The position numbers were made by a program, and so were the translations under genes. DNA of 64,000 nt. It comes from Geosiphon pyriformis (taxonomy: Eukaryota > Glomeromycota > Glomeromycetes > Archaeosporales > Geosiphonaceae). Below the pieces are notes generated by a model that saw only the letters and a program-made list of their open reading frames with translations, did not search any database and had not been told where the DNA came from. Each line of letters opens with the position of its first letter. Within the stretch, counting starts at the first letter, position 1. The stretch is taken from positions 23,284 through 87,283 of the forward strand of contig JAAOMT010000088.1 in assembly GCA_016748015.1 (NCBI GenBank), written 5' to 3'. This document shows positions 57,611-64,000 of the stretch, piece by piece.

Positions 57611-60229
57611 TAAGAAGTATTAATATTTACACTTAAATTAATATTTTCTATTTTGGCCAAAAAACTCATAACTGTATCAGATAGATTGTTCAAAATAACT
57701 TCTATCTTTAAAACTACTAAGGAGTCTAAACTTACCACTTTTACAATAGTCCCATCACTAATAACCACACCCAAACTCTCACTTATTACTATATATGTTC
57801 CTTGATTATGTAATAAAAAGATTACCAATAGCTGACATCTAAGACTAGGCTAAGAAACCATTGATCCAGATGTGTCCAATCTCTTAGCCAGCTTGTTAAT
57901 ATGCTTTATGAAACTGGCAAAACTGTGCTGTTACTTATAAAGAAAATATATAAAAAAAAATAATAGAAAAACAGATAGACCAATAGAAGAATAGTAGTTA
58001 GCATGTGAGCACATTGCTTAAGAAATTATAGCACATTGCTTAAGAATATGAGCAATCTCATAGAACCTAAAATATGTATATATAGCAAAAACATTAGAAG
58101 CAGAAAAAAAAATTACTACCAAGATCTCTCTATTACTACATTTATATTAGAATAATTAATATTAATAAATAATTATTTGATATCCAAATCACTCTTCCAT
58201 TATCAACACTTCATGTTGATAGTATCTACTACTTGACTACACTAGAACAATAGCTCTTGATCATGACTATTGACAGAATACTAACTTTTGTTTTGGCTTA
58301 ATTTTTTTGATTCTTTAATTTTTTTGTGTTTTTTTTTCTTTTTAGATTGTTGATTTACTAATTGATTTAAAAAATTAATGCATGAAATACTGACATTAAA
58401 ATATAGTACTAGTAAAAAACCCAGAAATAAGAATAGACACTTAGATTGAAGATAGCTTACCAAAAGATTGCTGACCATTATACCAAGATAAAAATTGATG
58501 GAATTGCAATTCCAAAAGACTACTGAAACCAATTACTAAATTTCTGTCTATTATACAAAGAACTCAACCAAAATCTTCAGATAATACCAACAATATTGAC
58601 TAGTCAAGCACCAAGTTATGGATTTGTTATTTGATTTGAGATCCTAAATAATCACTTGTAACAGTGCTTAAAAATGACTAACCTATCATTCAATTTCATT
58701 GTAATTATCAAAGTAGGCTTAGTCTTAAAAGAGGAGCCAGAATAAACCAATTTTTTTTACATAGGTAGAAAAAAGAAAGAAGACTCACCAGCAATACTTG
58801 CTCATGAAACACCACCAAAAGCTACCAGTCAAACAACAGGAGCTGAACATTTAACATAAATGGTGGCCAGTCTGCTTTTATCTGTTTTTGAAAATGCTCT
58901 ATGTGGTAAAGCACCAGAAGAAAACTTCTCATTAACTACACAGTTTAAAGATATATGATTTGAGTTCTCACACTTTATATACTTAGCCAGAACAAAACAA
59001 GACCAGTCCATATTGGTACCCTTCAGAACTAACATGGTTCCTATGATTGCATCTAATAATTCAGCAAAGTCAAAACAGATAGCAGTACACCTGGTCTAAG
59101 CATATAAAACCAGATGACAGTTAATAATACAAGTTTTTCCATCCACTGAGATGATATAATCCCAAATATTATGCACATTGGTTCTTATTGACAAAGTATA
59201 CAACAGTGTTTTGTGAACATCTTTTGTGTTCCAAGATTCTTTGTCCATATTAGACTTAGCAATACATATTGCATTCTTCCTGATTAAGATAGACCATCTA
59301 GCTGTAACCAAATTAGCATGATCAGTTTGTTCAAATTCTACTATAGCTTTCTGTCATAGCCTCACCAATTGCATTTTGATTGACTTAATCATACCAAATT
59401 CAGAAAGCACAGCCTGTACAATCTTAGCCAATGTTCTAATTGGAATTTCTTTTAATACTACAGTCTGATCTGAATGAACAGAGAATTTTTTGAGATTAGT
59501 GTTTACTAGGATCTTTATATTTTTAGTCTTCTTAGTAGTTTGTATTAAGCCAAATTCAGAAGTAAACATTGCTTGGACAATCCCAGCAAATTTTGAGGGA
59601 GTAGAGACCTCCTCCCTAAAACCATTAATACCTGAAAATAATTTTCTAACCAATATGCATTTTTCTTGAGATGTTTTTTTAGTAATTTTATTCAGCCCAA
59701 TATCCAAAGCAAAAGATTTGCAAACAGAGACGTTGACCAAATTTTTCAAGAAAGAAAAGAGTTTCAGAAAAGCATCTAAAAGAACCTTATTATTATTACC
59801 ACTATCTGAGAAATTAATTTTTCCCAATGGCTTACCCAATGTTTTTTTGGTTTTGATTCACAAACCTTTAAGTATTTAATTAAAATTTCCATTAGCAAGA
59901 GCACCACTTTTACTATAATCAAAACTGGTCTCTTCCACTAGGCACTTCTTCTTCATATCAATATTATTAAACTCAGTGATATCACCAGTCTCCAAACTTC
60001 ATGAATGACTACTCTGAATCTTAAATAAAGTCTCTTTATTGTTGATGTCATCTTTTAGAACACCACTTTTTCTCTTTTTTCTTGGTAAAACAATCTTAAA
60101 GCCACCACCAAAGCCAGAATTTTTAACAGTCTTTTTCATAACAACAATACTAGAGCCAACAATGGCTTTATAATTAAGCAAAAATGAATTGGATTTATCA
60201 TACTGAATTGCAAAAAGCTTCTTTTTCAA
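57608..60229 (-). pseudogene. LINE-A-like ORF1, split by an LTR
   Basis: The basic N-terminal part (60229-59999, GFGGGFKIVLPRKKRK) is followed by 59839-59354, with an RRM-like core (QAVLSEFGMIKSIKMQL, then QKAIVEFE in the next frame), and by 59311-59096. The zinc knuckle is in 59035-58829, reading YIKCENSNHISLNC, so the first Cys is replaced by Tyr. The LTR at 57929-58663 interrupts the linker. Beyond it the coiled-coil C-terminus (57828-57610) ends in TAATG. Confidence 0.7.
57929..58663 (+). repeat. solo gypsy LTR with 4-bp target duplication
   Basis: 735 bases with perfect inverted ends TGTTAC and GTAACA. The flanks are GTGC on the left (57925-57928) and GTGC on the right (58664-58667). 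A TATA-like ATGTATATATAGCA lies at 58072-58085. LINE-A-like ORF1 is continuous in type on both sides. No internal coding sequence is present, so this is the product of LTR-LTR recombination. Confidence 0.85.
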
Positions 60230-60280
60230 AAAACTTTTCTGACTCTTTTTTGGGAATTTGGGATAAAAAAAAGAAAGAAG

Positions 60281-61050
60281 TTTTTTAATAGTAATTATTA
60301 TTAATATTTTTAAAATTCAATATTAACTATCAGTTATATTTTTAGTAAATATTTATTTAATATATTTTACAAAAACTAATAATTATATAATCAAGAAAAA
60401 AAAAATTAATAAAAGAAAAATAAATAAAATAAAAGTTAAAAAATAAAATATTCAATTATAATAAATATTTAGAATAAATTTTAATTTATATTTAGATAAT
60501 TTATTTATTTTTGGTTTTGCTAATAGAATTATAATTTAAATAAATATATAATACAGTTTTAAATTTAAATAATTAATTATATATAAAAAATATATAAATT
60601 ATGCTTAATTTAAAGTATTTAGTTTATTATATTATATTAAGTAATAATTATTAAAAAAAATAACAATTATTAAAAAACCAAAAAATAAAACAAGTTTAAT
60701 TATTAATTTAAAAAATTAATTTCCTAATTTTAAAAACTGTATAATTAAAAAAAATTAACCAACTTAATTTTAAATATATTATAAATAATAATAATATTTT
60801 ATTAATTTTATTAATTTTAAAAACTTAAAATATAATAAAATATTAAAAACTTTAAATTAATACTAAAAACACTAAAAAAAATTTTAATTTATTAAAAAAC
60901 CATTTAAAAAGTTATTATATAAAATTATTATAAAAAAAATAATTTAACAAACTTAATTTTAATATTATTATTTAAACAAACTTAAAATACAAAAAATCTT
61001 AATTTTGATTTTAATAATTAATTTTAAATTAATAAATTTATATAATAATT
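60281..61050. other. AT-rich spacer with a LINE 3' tail
   Basis: The only recognisable piece is a decayed plus-strand LINE tail at about 60565-60660 (AATTAATTATATATAAAAAATATATAAATTATG.TTAATTTAAAGTATTTAGTTT). The remainder is A/T with no frame. Confidence 0.5.
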
Positions 61051-61054
61051 AAAA

Positions 61055-61914
61055 TATACAAATAATACTCTTTGTCTTCTTAATTTTATGACCATAACCA
61101 AAGCAAAGAGTAAAAAAGCTGCACCTAATATCTGTCCTGAGATATCTAATAAAATTTTAACCAGAGAAGCTCTCTCTGTTGTAGAAACAACTAGACAGAA
61201 CGTTTTAGAAGCCTTTTCTCTATCCAATAATTGTAATAAGCTGTCTTTGGTAGTTACTGAAACAACTTTTTTATCTTTGGCTGGTTTCTCACCAGTCAAA
61301 ATTCTCTTAAAAAGACTCACTTGGGTTAGTCCCAATGTTGCCTTCACTTCGACTAAGAGCCCAAAAGTTTTTAATAATAGGTCAGTAAATAAGCTGGTTT
61401 TTCTTTTTATAGATTCAATATCTGGTGCTTTTAGCACCACCTCTTCAAAAAAAATGGTCAAAAAAACCAAAAGTTCAGAAAAGTGGGGGCAGTCACTTGC
61501 CTCTGCTATTGTTACACCAAACCCCTTTGTGATTTCCAATAAGATCTTAGATGAGATCTCCATAGCATCATCCAGCACATCATCTAAGATAGGCTTAGAT
61601 CAACCACTGGCTGTGTTGCCAAATGTGATGTTTTTTAGCAGATCATTGCCAGTTTTAGAAGCAAAACAATTTTCTTCTGTTGAGTTATCTGTTCTTGAGA
61701 ACTGGGCTGATTAAATGGAAACTGAATCATCTCCTCCTCTAGTTTCTGGTGCTACTTTTGATGATACTTGGGAAACTATTACTAGTTATTAAAGGTTTGC
61801 TGAGTGGGTGGTATTATGGGATGGTTTTTTTGTTATATTTAATTGCTGATATCCCGCTTTAATTGCAATCAGTCTTTCGTGAGTTCCTCAGTTCTATTTG
61901 TGTGATAATGTCAC
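61055..61914 (+). pseudogene. LINE-B ORF1-like protein, N-terminal part, best copy
   Basis: After the shared element start (CTCTTTGTCTTCTTAATTTTATG) an open frame of 208 codons runs 61088-61714. It has a basic start (MTITKAKSKKAAP), a Ser/Thr-rich body and a KKTKSSEKWGQSLASAIV block, and no known catalytic motif. After a TAA at 61712 homology to the copy at 10960 continues (SGATFDDTWETI, RFAEWV) to about 61811. The element is cut at 61914 by the gypsy LTR. The minus-strand frame of 184 codons here is a shadow. Probable ORF1/RNA-binding protein of an ORF1-only retroelement; function inferred from the relative at 11970-14023. Confidence 0.55.
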
Positions 61915-62642
61915 TGTTACACTGAAGGCTTTCTTTTTTTTCTGTTGTGATGTAAGTTATTCTTTAATTCTTGATTGTTGTATGTGTTTATGTACTCCTT
62001 CTCAGAGGCTGAACTGAAATCTACCCACTGTTTGGGGTCTTCTCTGAGGCTATCCTTGCAATTGCCTGATGTGTTTCTCTAATCTAGAAACACAGAATGT
62101 TAATGGTCTTTAGCGCTTTTCTAATTCTCACAATAAAGCTTTTATCAATTAGTAACAACGTGAATAATCTTGATCAAGGATTATTCTTTCAAGGGATTCA
62201 GTTGATGAATGATAGTTTCATTCAATAAATAATACAAGTAAGTTTCTTAATACTTTGGGTTGTAATAGTTCAGTTTTAAATATTCTTTTTCATTTCTTTT
62301 TGATTTTTAAAGGTTTCTTGGGATATTTAATTTGAAAGTATGATTTAATAAGTTATGATTTTTATTACTTGATTTATTATTTCCCAATATTAAAACTACT
62401 GTATATATACATGTTTGTAGTTCTACGAGAAAATACTTTCTTTTTGATATTTCAACCTGGTGTTTGCTGCTATCACCAGTTGGTGTTGGCTGCTATTGTG
62501 AACTGGTGCTTGCCACTATCGCGAAATGGTGTTTGCTACTATGTTAATCATTACCTTTCTAAGATTATTACTGTGCTATATTATGATTGAATAGTTTGTA
62601 TTATTTTTATAATTCTTTTTTCTAAATTCTTAAACTGTAACA
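61915..62642 (-). repeat. 3' LTR of the second gypsy element
   Basis: The minus strand starts TGTTACAGTTTAAG at 62642, directly after a polypurine tract (GAAAGGAGGGGA, complement of 62647-62658), and ends GTAACA at 61915, 728 bases. A TATA-like GTATATATACAG (about 62410-62399) would drive transcription. The ends match those of the solo LTR at 57929. The LTR enters LINE-B ORF1. The sequence next to its outer end is GTGAC on the minus strand; the other flank is outside the window. Confidence 0.8.
62447..62541 (-). repeat. four 23-bp direct repeats in the LTR U3 region
   Basis: Consecutive units on the minus strand are TAGCAAACACCATTTCGCG..., TGGCAAGCACCAGTTCACA..., CAGCCAACACCAACTGGTG... and CAGCAAACACCAGGTTGA..., each 23 bases long with the core CA(A/G)CACCA. 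They lie about 40 bases upstream of the TATA-like motif, where enhancer or activator sites are expected. Confidence 0.7.
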
Positions 62643-62655
62643 TTATCCCCTCCTT

Positions 62656-63324
62656 TCAAGATTGAGCTCCGTTGAAATCGAAGTTAATTTCTTCATTAAA
62701 TTCTAAGTTACTATAGTGGTTCAATACTGTGTTATTAATTTGTTGTTGTAATTCTTGAAATTGCGAGTTGGTAAGTTGTCCAATACTGTTGGTTGTTATT
62801 ATGTTCATGGTTGGGTCCAACAATAATTTGTGACAGTTTTCAAATGCTTTGAAAATTCTGTAAACTGTTTTTGAATGGAATGTAGTGTTGGTTTTTCCAA
62901 TGAAAGGTTCTAATAGTTAGATAGTTGTTTTGTCAAACACTCTAGTTGAGTTTTTTGAGTATAATGTTTGTATGTTCAAGTGCTTTCCTAGTTGATAATA
63001 ACAGTAATTAATTGGGAATTTCGTTTTCAAGTTGCTAAATGTGTCTGGTGTTAATTCACTTATTTCTATTTCTTCCATTATTAATGTATTGCCCAATGCT
63101 ATCACTAATTTTTCAATAACTTTGCTAATAAATTTGTTGTTATATTTGGCAATATTATATGATTCGAAATTATGTTCTTTTCTTGTTTTTGGATTTTCTA
63201 TTGTTCTTTTTATGTATGTTATTTTGGAGCTATTAACTGTGATTTCTAGATCGGATTTTAATTGTTGTAAGCTTTCAACTAATTGTTGAGTTATATTGTT
63301 GATGTTTTCTGGAATAAGTATCAT
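62656..63324 (-). CDS. accessory ORF 3' of gypsy pol, second copy
   Basis: The frame opens at 63324 and is open for 135 codons. A TAA after KTTI (near 62917) interrupts it. The same frame then continues (LLEPFIGKTNTTFHS, IGQLTNSQFQEL) to a TGA at 62656-62658, next to the polypurine tract, giving about 222 residues. It aligns with 5014-5721, including the conserved C-terminal block, but identity is modest. No domain is recognised. It starts 84 bases after the end of pol on the same strand. The single stop lies at a different place from that in the first copy, so the full frame was probably intact in the ancestor. Confidence 0.6.
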
Positions 63325-63408
63325 TGTTTTAACTTTGAATGTTATTTTGGAATTTTTTGCATGCGTTTTTATGGTTGTTAAATCATTTTTGCTGTGATCT
63401 AAGATTAA

Positions 63409-64000
63409 TTATCTTTTCGAATAATGTTCAATTAAAACTATTGGTTCTAAATCTCGTGGAATTTGTTCTGGTAGAATTAAAGGTAATTGTGTTCTAATTC
63501 TGGGTGTTTTTGTTGTTATTACTGGTTTACTGTAATAGAATTTCAGCCGGTTACCATGTGCTGCTTTTCTTAATATTTTATTATCTAGTCTTAGCTTGTA
63601 TGCTCCATTTCTAAGTATTTCATGAATATAAAATGGTCCATCCCACTTGTGATCAAATTTTCCACTCCACTGTTTTTCCATTTTTGTACGATACAACAAT
63701 ACTTTATCTCTAATTTTGTAGCTAATTATATTATCTGGTAACTGGTTATCATGTCTCACTTTTTGTTGTTCTTGTGATTGTTCAATATTTTGTGCTGCTT
63801 TTCTTCTTTTGTTTTCTAAAGTTCCGATTAATTCGTATATTCTTCTAAGTAGTGTTTTCTGGAATGTTGCTTCCATGATAGTGTCACTTGGATAAGTTGG
63901 GATAGTAAGTTCAACGGGTAATGTGGCTTTTCTTCCATAAACTAGTTCAAACGGTGTGAATTGTGTAGTATCTTGTTTTACTGTTCTATATGCTAATAGT
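63409..64000 (-). CDS. Ty3/gypsy pol, integrase C-terminal end (partial)
   Basis: The open frame enters from beyond the window edge and ends at 63409. It begins with LLAYRTVKQDTTQFTPFEL and YGRKATLPVEL, the end of the integrase core. A helix follows, then a GPY/F module (KWDGPFYIHEIL), which binds target DNA, and a tail rich in Pro and Ile. It is colinear with 4270-4870 in the first element but has no stop, so this copy is better preserved. The catalytic residues are outside the window. Confidence 0.85.
   Translation of the reverse strand, partial: LLAYRTVKQDTTQFTPFELVYGRKATLPVELTIPTYPSDTIMEATFQKTLLRRIYELIGTLENKRRKAAQNIEQSQEQQKVRHDNQLPDNIISYKIRDKVLLYRTKMEKQWSGKFDHKWDGPFYIHEILRNGAYKLRLDNKILRKAAHGNRLKFYYSKPVITTKTPRIRTQLPLILPEQIPRDLEPIVLIEHYSKR

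Larger units (their letters stand above)
53625..60280 (-). mobile_element. LINE-A-like element, copy 5 (divergent subfamily), near full length
   Basis: The minus strand is colinear with LINE-A copy 3 from the tail (53625-53770) to a 5' region near 60280. Protein-level identity is lower than among copies 2 to 4, and the 5' part before the RRM-like segment is different, so it is a separate subfamily. It is interrupted by a solo LTR at 57929-58663. Confidence 0.8.

Noticed and set aside
61024-61578. 184-codon minus-strand frame
   Set aside because: It is the antisense of the LINE-B ORF1 frame, which has a homologue at 10988 in the plus direction. Conservation of both strands is expected from shared descent.

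Overview
This window looks like nuclear DNA of a filamentous fungus with an AT-rich, repeat-swollen genome, most likely an arbuscular mycorrhizal fungus (Glomeromycota) close to Rhizophagus. The basis is the style of the multi-intron host genes (short GT..AG introns), the extreme AT content of the repeats, and the families of LINE, Ty3/gypsy, Tc1/mariner and Fanzor elements, which I recognise from that lineage. The assignment is by recognition, not by a search. I saw no rRNA, tRNA or CRISPR array.

Layout. 1-7.4 kb: the 3' two thirds of a decayed Ty3/gypsy element on the + strand. In order it has a protease remnant, a long open reading frame carrying a dUTPase domain, a frameshifted reverse transcriptase/RNase H, an integrase, an extra open reading frame and an LTR. 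The LTR is followed by the leader and gag start of a second copy, then an LTR of another family. 7.4-17.9 kb: a 5' piece of a LINE (called LINE-A here, - strand), a Tc1/mariner copy with clear terminal inverted repeats, an ORF1-only LINE-like element (LINE-B) split by an inverted gypsy fragment, and very AT-rich relics. 18.0-24.9 kb and 24.9-31.8 kb: two near full-length LINE-A copies joined tail to tail, the second being the best preserved. 32.2-36.7 kb: a 5'-truncated LINE-A. 36.8-40.9 kb: a gypsy relic (- strand) with a solo LTR inserted in its protease. 41-43 kb: AT-rich relics.

43.0-52.9 kb is a compact island of ordinary host genes. It begins with a broken Fanzor (eukaryotic TnpB-like) gene, followed by RNA polymerase subunit RPB6 (+), the ubiquinone hydroxylase COQ7 (-), a PTM1/LU7TM membrane protein (+), two unrecognised small proteins (-) and ribosomal protein eS17 (+). 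Exon structures were rebuilt by hand. Every multi-exon model closes in frame, which supports them. These genes encode unrelated housekeeping functions and only share the neighbourhood.

53.6-64 kb: another LINE-A subfamily copy (-) with a solo LTR flanked by a 4-bp target duplication, then a LINE-B ORF1 (+) cut by the 3' end of a better preserved gypsy element (- strand: integrase end, extra open reading frame, polypurine tract, LTR) that runs off the window.

The most interesting points are the dUTPase inside a gypsy pol, a shared extra open reading frame 3' of pol in two divergent gypsy copies, a conserved TAATG overlap between LINE ORF1 and ORF2, the ORF1-only LINE-B that shares a 3' tail with LINE-A, and the Fanzor relic next to RPB6.
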